The translations under genes were made by a program, and so were the position numbers. From positions 124,001 through 188,000 of the forward strand of contig CAWDZQ010000004.1 of NCBI GenBank assembly GCA_963807065.1: a stretch of 64,000 bases of DNA, in the 5' to 3' direction. The notes under the pieces are model-generated. The model worked only from the letters and a program-made list of their open reading frames with translations, made no database searches and was not told where the DNA came from. Positions 26,200 to 34,638 of this stretch are shown here, one piece after another. This DNA is from CAWAND01 sp963807065 (lineage in GTDB: Bacteria; Chloroflexota; Anaerolineae; Anaerolineales; E44-bin32). Every line of letters begins with the position of its first letter. Positions within the stretch are counted from its first letter, which is position 1.

Positions 26200-28080
26200 T
26201 CATCCGAACCCGGCGCTGCCGCCCCCACCGCCGCCTCCGCCGCTGAAGCCGCCGCTGCTGAAACCGCCCCCACCACCGCTTCCGCTGGAGGATGGGGCTG
26301 AACCCAAAACCCTGCCCGTGCTGTTAAGCATCTGGGTCAGGCCGTCGCTCATGCTCTGCAAGCCACCCGACAGATTGTCGGACATCCCCTGCAGACCACC
26401 GCTGCCGGAGCCACTCAAACCCGGCATGGTGCTGGCCAGACCGCCGGGCCGGCCACCTCCGCCCGTCCCATAGGGTTGGCCGTAGGGGATATACCAGATC
26501 GGCGCCGGCGTGTTGGTCAAGGTGCTGAACTTGTGCACCCACGATTGATTCATCCCAAAGGCAATGGCATAGGGAAGGTACTTTTCGAACAGGTCGCTTG
26601 ATTCTTTGATGTCCTTGAGTTGGTCGATCCGAGCCAGGTAATTCTTGAAAGCCTTCCAACGTTCGGCCGCCTCGGCTCCGGCTCGGGTCTTGGCGGGCAT
26701 GAAACTGCCCGCCACCAGGGCCGCCACGCCGGAAACACCCAGTGCCAAAGGCAGGCAGGTCAAAGCGCCGGCGTAGGTGGCCAGAGGGATGAGGATGAAG
26801 CCCGAGACGAAGGCGACGGCCAGAACCGCTATCCCGATGCCGATCCACAACTTACGTGTTGTGTCCGGGCTGGCCTTGAAGAAGCCGTGTGTCACGAGCT
26901 GTTTGTAAAGGCCCTTTTGGATGTCGGGAAGACGAGTATAGAACTTGTTCTTCAGGTCGCTCAGATCGCGCTCGGTCTTACGCCCGGTGAAGATGCCGTG
27001 CATGATCTCGCGCTCGTAGTCATTCAGCTCGCTAAACTCGTCCTTCGTCTTGTGGAATACGAAATCGGTGGACCCCAGACCGAGGAAGCCCTTTGTCTCA
27101 AACTCTTCAATCGTCATATAACCGCGACGGGCCAAATCAACGATGCTGGCCACGACGTCCTGCATATCCGCCCGCTCGTCGATCAAGGTGCCCAAGATTC
27201 CCGGCGGCAGGTCACCCGGGGGTTCAGTAACGTACTCTGGGACGTCAGCTACTTTCGGATCCCTGCCACGTACGTACCACAGCAGGTAGACGCCCAGCGG
27301 GCCGCCCAGAGCGAGGAGGACGGCCACCAGCCCGACCAGAAGATTGAGAGCGGGGCGAACGGTGCGATCGTAGGCCTCCGCCTGATCCACGTTGGCCTGC
27401 CACGCAGGCGGCCTGGCTGGGACGATGCCGTGGGTGAACTCAACTCCAATTTCCATTCGGTCGCTGGCCGACATCCCGTTGTCGGCCACGAAGGTAACCG
27501 ATGTGCCGTCGGGGCTCTGCCGCCACTGTGTGTTGACACCAGCCGAGTCGATGGTCATGAATTTGGCCCCGGGCGGGAGGAATACGGTCGTGCTGGCTTC
27601 CTCAATCGGGAAGTCCCGCTGGTTGTCAATGGCGATCCACTGCAGCTTGTCGCCAGGGTTGTAGATCCTCACACCGCCGTGGACCGTGTAGGCGATGTCA
27701 TACGCGCGCGTCACATCGCTCACCTGCGGGAAATACCAGTAGATCTCCAGGTTGCTACCGCTCTGCTCTGCCGTGAAGGTGTACGGCGTGCCGCTGTATC
27801 CCACCTGCTGGTAGGCCTGGCCGCCGGGCTCGCTGATACTCACATCGCTGATGCCAGTGGTCTTGTCCAACGGAATGACGCGATAGCCGTGAGTGAAGCT
27901 GCCCGATGTGAACCGGATTTGTTGGTGCTCAACCACACGGATGTCCCCGTTGGATTGGATGGTCAGGGCGACGTCATAGCGGTCCCAAACCAGGGTCTTG
28001 GATTGTGCGAGGGCATGGAAATTCGGTGCGAGGAACAGGGTCGCAATGAGCGCCAAGGCAAGCAGACGCAGTTTTCGCAT
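26200..28080 (-). CDS. DUF2207 membrane protein
   Basis: 626 residues from ATG at 28080, starting with a signal peptide (MRKLRLLALALIATLFLAP, then HALAQ). The extracytoplasmic DUF2207 domain (VALTIQSNGDIRVVEHQQI) is followed by a helix near residue 230-255, a cytoplasmic region with a winged-helix-like part, two more helices, and a Gly/Ser-rich tail typical of the family. Function of DUF2207 proteins is not known. A 493-codon open frame on the opposite strand here is a codon-bias shadow. Confidence 0.9.
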   Translation of the reverse strand: MRKLRLLALALIATLFLAPNFHALAQSKTLVWDRYDVALTIQSNGDIRVVEHQQIRFTSGSFTHGYRVIPLDKTTGISDVSISEPGGQAYQQVGYSGTPYTFTAEQSGSNLEIYWYFPQVSDVTRAYDIAYTVHGGVRIYNPGDKLQWIAIDNQRDFPIEEASTTVFLPPGAKFMTIDSAGVNTQWRQSPDGTSVTFVADNGMSASDRMEIGVEFTHGIVPARPPAWQANVDQAEAYDRTVRPALNLLVGLVAVLLALGGPLGVYLLWYVRGRDPKVADVPEYVTEPPGDLPPGILGTLIDERADMQDVVASIVDLARRGYMTIEEFETKGFLGLGSTDFVFHKTKDEFSELNDYEREIMHGIFTGRKTERDLSDLKNKFYTRLPDIQKGLYKQLVTHGFFKASPDTTRKLWIGIGIAVLAVAFVSGFILIPLATYAGALTCLPLALGVSGVAALVAGSFMPAKTRAGAEAAERWKAFKNYLARIDQLKDIKESSDLFEKYLPYAIAFGMNQSWVHKFSTLTNTPAPIWYIPYGQPYGTGGGGRPGGLASTMPGLSGSGSGGLQGMSDNLSGGLQSMSDGLTQMLNSTGRVLGSAPSSSGSGGGGGFSSGGFSGGGGGGGGSAGFG

Positions 28081-28174
28081 GAAGGGCCTCACATCCTGTG
28101 ACGGAACAATTCCGAGGCACGGCGCCTCAAGATCAAGGCAATGATACACGCGTCAAAGATGGCTGTCGAGCCTG

Positions 28175-28639
28175 TTAGTATGTGCCCCTTTCTTCCAGCA
28201 ATCGCCACAACTCATCCCGATCGGCGGAGGGCGGGACCGTCAGATCCACCAGCATCTCCGCAAGCAGCAGACGCCTTCCAGTCGTGAACAGAAATGTGAA
28301 ACGCTTCCAATCCCCACTCAGAATTGGCTTCGGCAGCTTCTCGAGCCCGCCAATCCGGATTCTGAAGTAGGGCTCGTCGGCTCGAGGGTGGTTGGGTTGA
28401 TCCCGCAAGAGGTCCAAGCGGGTGGTGAGCTCGAAGCCGCGCACAGGCGCCGCGTAGCGTACGCTCCAACGTTCGTCCCCGAAAGCACCTGTCTGGTAGA
28501 ACGCCAGCCAGTCAACGCGCACCGTCTTAGGCGCCGTTTGAAGGGGGATCCTGTACCAACCAAGCATGCGGGCGATTTCGAGATCCCGGGGTCTCTTGAC
28601 GATCGCCACAAGCACCAAATCATCGGCTTCCATGGCCAT
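28175..28639 (-). CDS. Conserved hypothetical protein
   Basis: 154 soluble residues; start ATG at 28639, or ATG at 28633. The opening VAIVKRPRDLEIARMLGWYR with a following VDWLAFYQTGAFG looks like a conserved but uncharacterised family. The C-terminal half ends in LLLAEMLVDLTVPPSADRDE. No catalytic motif was recognised. It is separated by a terminator (28792-28818) from the upstream PLP enzyme gene and has no clear partner. Confidence 0.7.
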   Translation of the reverse strand: MAMEADDLVLVAIVKRPRDLEIARMLGWYRIPLQTAPKTVRVDWLAFYQTGAFGDERWSVRYAAPVRGFELTTRLDLLRDQPNHPRADEPYFRIRIGGLEKLPKPILSGDWKRFTFLFTTGRRLLLAEMLVDLTVPPSADRDELWRLLEERGTY

Positions 28640-28791
28640 TGATCACCCCCTTGGCCAACCTGCCATTCTCCGCCACCCGCCGGCCGAAACCTCCTAGGAG
28701 CAGTCCCCTAGAGCCTCCGTTGTCTGGCAACCATAGCACACTCCGCCAGCAGCCAATCCGTGCCGCTCTGAACTCCAAACCTGAACAACCA

Positions 28792-28818
28792 GGGCCTGGC
28801 GCCGTTGGCGCCAGGCCC
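28792..28818 (-). terminator. Terminator after PLP enzyme gene
   Basis: Perfect 12-bp stem (28792-28803 with 28807-28818), 3-base loop, then UGGUUGUU on the minus strand. It marks the end of the BMP transporter/PLP operon. Confidence 0.7.
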
Positions 28819-28851
28819 AAGGGTCAGACTGGACCCGGAGATCAGGTCTGG

Positions 28852-30312
28852 TCAGGCTGCGTCGACGTCAGCGTTGAAAGCCTCGATGAGCTCATCGATG
28901 GCACCTACCTGGCCTTGGAAGCTGGTCCAGTAGTCGGGGGCATGCCACTGGTCCGTGATTTCCTCAAAGGTTCGCCCTTGCTGTTCTACCCAAGTGTAGT
29001 ACTTGAGGTTGTGCACCCGCCGCCGATCGGTGTAGCGGAGTTCCTCCATGTGGTCAGTGGTGATGCCGGCCAAATACTGACCATGGGCTGCGGCGGCTTC
29101 CCGCTCGCCAAACCCCCCAATCTCAGCATGCATTTCCTCCAACCGGCTCTGGTAGAGATCCATCGAGTCGGTCAACACGGTCAGAACCACGTCATCCGGG
29201 CCGAGCTCGTAGTATTTGGCGAACTTGATGGCCATGGTCACATTGGCGATACCTGAGAAGCCAAGCAAACCCAGCTCGGAAACCACGTCCTCGGGGACAC
29301 CGGCTCCCGCCAGATAGGCTCGCCCGGCGGGCTCGTTGAACAAACGGGCCAAGTTAACCACCGTCGCATCGTCGATATCTACCACAAGGTCCGTGTTCTT
29401 GACGTTGTGGATCCAGGGCACATGTTTGTCCCCGATACCTTCGATGCGGTGGGCACCAAACCCATTCTCAAGCAACGTCGGACACTGCCAGGCTTCACCG
29501 GCGGCGATCTTGCTGGTGGGAAAGACCTGCTTCAAGTAGTCGCCACAGGCGATCGTTCCGGCAGAACCAGTCGTCAAGACCACGCCCCGGTAGGTCCCAC
29601 GCTCACCCAATTCCCGTTCTAGGACTTCCTGCATGGCGTGTCCGGTAATCTCGTAGTGCCAAAGGTAATTGCCGAACTCCTCGAACTGGTTAAAGATCAT
29701 CAGATCCTGGCCGGAGGCGCGCAGCTCCTTGCACTTGTCGAAAATTTCCTTGACGTTGGACTCGCTGCCCGGAGTCTTAATGGTCTCGCCGGCGATGTTA
29801 GCCAGCCAATCGAACCGTTCTTTGCTCATGCCCTCAGGCAGGATGGCGATCGACTCGGTGGCCAGCAGAGCTGAGTCGTAGGCGCCGCCTCGGCAGTAGT
29901 TACCTGTAGATGGCCACACGGCCTTCTGTTCCGTGGGGTCGAACTGGCCGGTGACCAATCTCGGCACCAAGCAGCCGAAGGCGGCTCCGACTTTGTGGGC
30001 ACCAGTTGGAAACCATTTGCCCACCAGGGCAATCACCCTGGCTTCGACGCCGGTGAGGCTGGAAGGCAGCTCGAGGTAGTTGACGCCACCGAAACCGCCG
30101 CCGGTTTCGACCGGTTGGTTCTTCCACGTGATTCGGAACAGGTTGCGCGGGTCAACGTCCCAAAGACCAACGCTCCTGAGTTGCTCCTTGGTGTCATCTG
30201 GCACCAGGGATGGGTCCTTCATTTGGGCGAACGTGGGTATGCGGATGCCGCGCTCCTTGGCGCGCTGGATGGCATGTTTGCGTCGTTCGTTGTCAATGCT
30301 GAGGTCGATCAT
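28852..30312 (-). CDS. PLP-dependent enzyme, tryptophan-synthase-beta fold
   Basis: 486 residues from ATG at 30312. The fold-type II PLP lysine is in FPTGAHKVGAAFG; the glycine-rich phosphate loop is GVVLTTGSAGTIACGDYL; SSLTGVEARVIALVGKW precedes the Lys. It is not a standard cysteine synthase, tryptophan synthase or threonine synthase by motif. In enterobacterial purine clusters YgeX, a diaminopropionate ammonia-lyase of the same fold, holds a comparable place, so an amino-acid lyase role in the same pathway is possible. It is the last gene of the BMP transporter run, eight bases after the glycosyltransferase. Confidence 0.82.
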   Translation of the reverse strand: MIDLSIDNERRKHAIQRAKERGIRIPTFAQMKDPSLVPDDTKEQLRSVGLWDVDPRNLFRITWKNQPVETGGGFGGVNYLELPSSLTGVEARVIALVGKWFPTGAHKVGAAFGCLVPRLVTGQFDPTEQKAVWPSTGNYCRGGAYDSALLATESIAILPEGMSKERFDWLANIAGETIKTPGSESNVKEIFDKCKELRASGQDLMIFNQFEEFGNYLWHYEITGHAMQEVLERELGERGTYRGVVLTTGSAGTIACGDYLKQVFPTSKIAAGEAWQCPTLLENGFGAHRIEGIGDKHVPWIHNVKNTDLVVDIDDATVVNLARLFNEPAGRAYLAGAGVPEDVVSELGLLGFSGIANVTMAIKFAKYYELGPDDVVLTVLTDSMDLYQSRLEEMHAEIGGFGEREAAAAHGQYLAGITTDHMEELRYTDRRRVHNLKYYTWVEQQGRTFEEITDQWHAPDYWTSFQGQVGAIDELIEAFNADVDAA

Positions 30313-30319
30313 TCGAAGG

Positions 30320-31288
30320 CTACTCCTGTGATGTGGGATGGTTTGGCCCATCGTTGGGCCCGTGACTTACGATGTAGAGCGGCCGCGCCTTGGACTCGTC
30401 ATACAGACGGCCGATGTATTCACCCAGAATGCCGAGCGAAATCAGCTGAACGCCGCCCAAGAAGAGCACGGCCAGAAGCGTAGACGCCTGACCGAAGAAT
30501 GCCTGGTTGCCCATCAAACGCAGAATGATCACCACCGGAATGGCAATGGCGCTGATCCCGGCACTGACGAAGCCAAGGTAGGTTGCAATCTGCAGCGGAA
30601 AGTAGGAGAAACCAGTAACCGCTGTCAGCGCGAATCGCACCATCTTGCCGAAGGTGTACTTCGTCTCGCCGGCGATACGGGCTTCGCGGCTGTATGGTAC
30701 TCCGATCTGCCGAAACCCGACCCAGGCTGCCATACCCCTCAGGAACCGATGGCGCTCCTTCATCAACTTGAGTGCTTCGACCACTTTGCGGTCGATAAGG
30801 CGAAAATCGCCTGTGTCGAGCGGGATATCGACATCCGTGATGCGATAGATGAGTCGGTAGAACAGCGAAGCCGTCACACGTTTAAACCACGTCTCGCCTT
30901 TGCGTTCGGTTCGAACGGCATAGACGACTTCGTAACCCTGGCGCCATTTGTCAACCAGCTCGGGAATGACCTCGGGTGGGTCCTGCAAGTCGGCGTCAAT
31001 GATCACGGCCGCTTGTCCGCGGCAGTAGTCGAGACCGGCGGTTACGGCAACTTGGTGGCCGAAATTGCGCGAGAAGATGATGGGACGCACATGATCGTCT
31101 TCTTCGGCGAGCTCCAGGATTTGCTGCGTGGAATCGTCCTTCGACCCGTCGTCCACCAGCAGTAGCTCCCAGGGTTCGCCCAACCCTTCCATTACGCCCT
31201 GAATCCGCTGGTGAAGTCGTTCCACCGAGTCAGCCTCGTTGAAGACGGGGGCGATAATCGAGAAGGTGACTCCACTCTTGTCGCTCAT
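30320..31288 (-). CDS. Family 2 glycosyltransferase, membrane-anchored
   Basis: 322 residues from ATG at 31288. The GT-A domain shows FSIIAPVFNEADSVERLHQR, LLLVDDGSKDDST, VIIDADLQDPPEVIP and LDTGDFRLIDRKV, followed by two C-terminal transmembrane helices (about residues 230-252 and 262-290). This is the dolichol-/undecaprenyl-phosphate mannose synthase or GtrB/ArnC type, transferring sugar to a lipid carrier. Its place inside a purine-linked operon, 19 bases after a threonine-synthase-like gene, is unexplained. Confidence 0.9.
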   Translation of the reverse strand: MSDKSGVTFSIIAPVFNEADSVERLHQRIQGVMEGLGEPWELLLVDDGSKDDSTQQILELAEEDDHVRPIIFSRNFGHQVAVTAGLDYCRGQAAVIIDADLQDPPEVIPELVDKWRQGYEVVYAVRTERKGETWFKRVTASLFYRLIYRITDVDIPLDTGDFRLIDRKVVEALKLMKERHRFLRGMAAWVGFRQIGVPYSREARIAGETKYTFGKMVRFALTAVTGFSYFPLQIATYLGFVSAGISAIAIPVVIILRLMGNQAFFGQASTLLAVLFLGGVQLISLGILGEYIGRLYDESKARPLYIVSHGPNDGPNHPTSQE

Positions 31289-31307
31289 CAAATCGATGTC
31301 TGCCTCA

Positions 31308-32573
31308 CTAGCTTTCCAACGCCCCAGCCAATGCTTCCAGGCTGGGCTCGATCACGGTCGCCTCACCGGTGGCCTGCATGGCGGCATCCACGTCTTTCAA
31401 TCCGCTGCCCGTGACCATGACCACAACCTGCTCGCCCGGCTGGACAAGCCCATCGGCAACCGCCCGGAGTAAACCGGCCTGTGATGTGGCCCCGGCGGGT
31501 TCGGCGAAGACGGCCGCCTGACGCCCCAGCTGGCGCATAGCGTCCAGGATATCATCGTCTTCTACCTGCACGTAAGCCCCCCCGGTCTGCCGGGCAGCTC
31601 TGAGTGCTCGGAGGCCGTCACGCGGCAGGTCGACGGAGATACTGTCCGCCAGCGTATCCGCTTTCACGGGTTCAATCGTATCGGACCCTTGTGAGAACGC
31701 ATTGTAGATCGCCGACGAGCCCTTGGCCTGGACGCCAATCAGTCTTGGAATCGCATCGATCCATCCCAGCGAGTGCAAATCCGTGAAACCTTTGTGGAGT
31801 CCGCTGATGATGTTGCCGTCGCCTACGGACACCAGCACGACGTCGGGCGCCTTCCAGCTGGAGCTGTCCCCATGACCGGCTGCCGCACCAAGCTGTTCGC
31901 AAATCTCGAAGGCCGCCGTCTTTTTGCCTTCCGTGGTGAATGGATTGTAGCCCGTGTTGCGGCAATACCACCCAAAGGCATCTGAGGCCTGCACAGAAAG
32001 GTCGAAGGCATCATCGTAGGTACCATCCACCAGAATTACCCTGGCCCCGAACATCAGAAGCTGGGCCACCTTGGCTCTCGGCGCCGAGTGCGGCGCAAGG
32101 ATCACCGTCGGCATCCCGGCGGCGGCGCCCATCCCCGCCAAGGCTGCGCCGGCATTCCCGGTGGAAGCTGTGACGACCAGGGAGGCGTGGATTTCCTCAG
32201 CTCGGCGGACGACCACCGCGCTGGCTCGATCCTTGAAAGATGCCGTTGGGTTGCGGCCATCATCCTTGACCCACAGATTGCGCATCTCCATGTCCCGACG
32301 CAGGGCCGGCGGGCCAAGCAACGGCGTCATGCCCACCGCCCTTAGGGCCGTGCCGATATGTCCGGGTTCAGACACTGGAAGGAGGGGCAGATAGCGCCAG
32401 ATGGAGGCTTCAGTCGATGCGCCAATCGATGCGGGGCTCACAGCTCGACCCAACGCCTGATGGTCAAATATGACATCCAAATTGGCGCCGTCTTGAGGGC
32501 ACGTGTAAATCGGATCGCCAAGCGAGTATTCTCGCCCGCAGGCTGAACAGCGGTAACCAGCTTCAAAGGCCAT
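31308..32573 (-). CDS. Threonine synthase-like PLP enzyme
   Basis: 421 residues from ATG at 32573 (the frame extends to 32819 but overlaps the permease gene). An N-terminal zinc-ribbon (YRCSACGREYSLGD, then YTCPQDG) is followed by the PLP site NPTASFKDRAS and VTASTGNAGAALAGMGAAAG, with TGSGLKD near the end. These match threonine synthase (ThrC, class with zinc finger). No other threonine genes are near; it starts eight bases after a nucleoside permease gene, so a catabolic lyase on a related substrate is also possible. Confidence 0.85.
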   Translation of the reverse strand: MAFEAGYRCSACGREYSLGDPIYTCPQDGANLDVIFDHQALGRAVSPASIGASTEASIWRYLPLLPVSEPGHIGTALRAVGMTPLLGPPALRRDMEMRNLWVKDDGRNPTASFKDRASAVVVRRAEEIHASLVVTASTGNAGAALAGMGAAAGMPTVILAPHSAPRAKVAQLLMFGARVILVDGTYDDAFDLSVQASDAFGWYCRNTGYNPFTTEGKKTAAFEICEQLGAAAGHGDSSSWKAPDVVLVSVGDGNIISGLHKGFTDLHSLGWIDAIPRLIGVQAKGSSAIYNAFSQGSDTIEPVKADTLADSISVDLPRDGLRALRAARQTGGAYVQVEDDDILDAMRQLGRQAAVFAEPAGATSQAGLLRAVADGLVQPGEQVVVMVTGSGLKDVDAAMQATGEATVIEPSLEALAGALES

Positions 32574-32581
32574 CTTCAGAT

Positions 32582-33580
32582 TCAATCCTTCTCGAATGTC
32601 GTTCCCAAGGCTGCGGGAGGCGAGACGCGCATCGAGCGTAAGACGCTGGCAGCGAGCTTCCTTGCGTCCGGGGGCAGGCCAGCTAGGGTACGATCGACCC
32701 AATCGGCATTGCCAATGTTGACCAAGAGCAGGGTAAGGATCATGAGCGGGAAGGGTGCCACCTGCAGAACCTGGGAAGGCACGTTGGGCAGACTCGGTTG
32801 GAGCACCACGCCCAGCCATTGGAGCAGGCCAAACAAGTACGCGCCAACCGCTCCGCGAATGGGATCCCAGCCTCCGAAGATCACCAATGCCAGGGCGATC
32901 CAGCCAAAGCCGTCCAGACCACTGATGGTCCCCTTCCAGCCTGCCTTAACACTGAGCGAGAAGGTCGGACCCGCCAGGCCGACGAGAGCTCCACCGATCA
33001 TCGTGTACGTGTAGCGCATCAGCGGGACATTCGCGCCACGCACAAACGCCGCCGCCGGTCGCTCCCCGATCCCCCTGAGCATCAACCCTGGCCTTGTCCG
33101 GAACACCCAGAACCATGCGGCGAAGATCAGAGCAAAGCTTAAGTAGACGAGAACATTCTGATTGAAGATCAAAGGGCCAATGATCGGGATTCCGCTGAGT
33201 CCGGGGATGGGGAGGGAAGGCACACGCGGTCCCTGCACACCTACGAATGGGTTGCCGAGGAAGTAAGCCAGGCTCAGGGTCATCAGCGCCAAAACATAGC
33301 CAACGGCCACCTGCGATTGCTTGAGGGTCAGGCTGGTGAAGGCCAGAACCAGGGCTACCATGGCTCCTGTGAACATTCCAGCCGCGAAACCCAGCCAGAT
33401 GTTGTCGGTCGTCACGGCCACGGCAAATGAGGTCATCGCCGAAAACACAATCGTGCCGTTGACGGATAAGTTGATGACCCCTGCCCGTTCAGTGAGCGTC
33501 TCGCCGATGGTGGCAAACACGATCGGCGCCGCCGCTGCCAGGACTCCGGCCAATCCAGTAAGGATGGCGGCGGTTGTCAT
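32582..33580 (-). CDS. BMP-family ABC transporter permease (NupQ-like)
   Basis: 332 residues with about nine transmembrane helices; pattern IGETLTERAGVINLSVNGTI is typical of the second permease of purine nucleoside importers (NupQ/YufQ, branched-chain-type superfamily). ATG at 33580 overlaps the stop of the partner permease by four bases. Forms the membrane channel with the gene at 33577-34638. Confidence 0.92.
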   Translation of the reverse strand: MTTAAILTGLAGVLAAAAPIVFATIGETLTERAGVINLSVNGTIVFSAMTSFAVAVTTDNIWLGFAAGMFTGAMVALVLAFTSLTLKQSQVAVGYVLALMTLSLAYFLGNPFVGVQGPRVPSLPIPGLSGIPIIGPLIFNQNVLVYLSFALIFAAWFWVFRTRPGLMLRGIGERPAAAFVRGANVPLMRYTYTMIGGALVGLAGPTFSLSVKAGWKGTISGLDGFGWIALALVIFGGWDPIRGAVGAYLFGLLQWLGVVLQPSLPNVPSQVLQVAPFPLMILTLLLVNIGNADWVDRTLAGLPPDARKLAASVLRSMRVSPPAALGTTFEKD

Positions 33581-34638
33581 GACCTGACCTCCCCTCGTCC
33601 CCGGACGAACCGGCGCCGAGCACCCTCCATTATCAGAAAGGCGAGCACCAGAGCGCCCTGAAGCACGCCGGACAGCGAGGAGTCAAGCTTGAGCACGATA
33701 GGAAGCTGGATGCTGCCAATGTTTAGGGCGGCAAAGAACAAGGAAACCGGCGCCGCCCACACAGGCTGGTAGTTAATCAGCATCGCCACCAGCAGCCCGA
33801 GCCATCCGTAGTTGCTCGAAATCGAAGGGATGAGGCGATGGTAGACGGATGTGACCTGAATGGCGCCGGCAACACCGGCGAACAGGCCACAAATTAAGAA
33901 CGCGTTCATCATGTAGCGCGAGGTCGGGATGCCCGTCAGATTGGCGGCGCGCTTGTTGCGGCCGACTGCTTTGAGGCGGAGGCCGAAATATGTTCCTTGA
34001 AGCAGAAAATACACGGCGATCGTACCGAGGATTCCGATGAACAAGGCCCAAATGCTTAGTCGCAGGTGGGGGAGCATCGGCATCCACATCTCTTGTGGAA
34101 ACGGGATCGTACCACTCATCGATCCGATTCCCGGGCGCTTCCATGGCCCGAAGATCAGCCACAGCGTTATGGCTGTGGCCACGAAGTCGAGGCCCAAGCC
34201 CCCGAAGATCTCGTTGACACCACCGAACGTCTTGAGCGCCCCGGCGAGTCCTGCCCACAGGGCACCACCGATGGCGCCGGCCAGGATCGCCACCAAGATC
34301 ATGACCAGCGGAGGGAGCCCGCTGTCCTGCATCATACGCAACGCCCCCGTGGCGAAGATGGCTCCCAGGGTTATCTGGCCCTCCATACCGATGTTCCACA
34401 GTCCGGCTGCAAACGTTACCAGCAGCCCAGCCGTCGCCAGAAGCAAGGGCACCCATGCCACCATGACATTGGCGAAGTTGTCGATTGATCCGAAGGCACC
34501 CAATGCGAGCTGGCCAAACGCCTCCAGGGGCGGTGCACCGGACAGGAGGAGAACCGCCACAGTGAACAAGAAGGCCAGGATCACGGCCCCGAACCTGAAG
34601 CTAAGGTTGAACCAGCCTGTGTCTTGATTTTCCATCAC
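33577..34638 (-). CDS. BMP-family ABC transporter permease (NupP-like)
   Basis: 353 residues, eight to ten membrane helices, with LLVTFAAGLWNIGMEGQITL and LRLKAVGRNKRAANLTGIPT, the coupling-loop pattern of NupP/YufP permeases for nucleosides. ATG at 34638 overlaps the ATPase stop by four bases. Works with the second permease, the ATPase and the lipoprotein as one importer. Confidence 0.92.
   Translation of the reverse strand: MMENQDTGWFNLSFRFGAVILAFLFTVAVLLLSGAPPLEAFGQLALGAFGSIDNFANVMVAWVPLLLATAGLLVTFAAGLWNIGMEGQITLGAIFATGALRMMQDSGLPPLVMILVAILAGAIGGALWAGLAGALKTFGGVNEIFGGLGLDFVATAITLWLIFGPWKRPGIGSMSGTIPFPQEMWMPMLPHLRLSIWALFIGILGTIAVYFLLQGTYFGLRLKAVGRNKRAANLTGIPTSRYMMNAFLICGLFAGVAGAIQVTSVYHRLIPSISSNYGWLGLLVAMLINYQPVWAAPVSLFFAALNIGSIQLPIVLKLDSSLSGVLQGALVLAFLIMEGARRRFVRGRGEVRS

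Noticed and set aside
26620..28101. 493-codon open frame on the plus strand
   Set aside because: It mirrors the DUF2207 gene codon by codon on the opposite strand, lacks family motifs, and long antisense frames are expected at this GC content.
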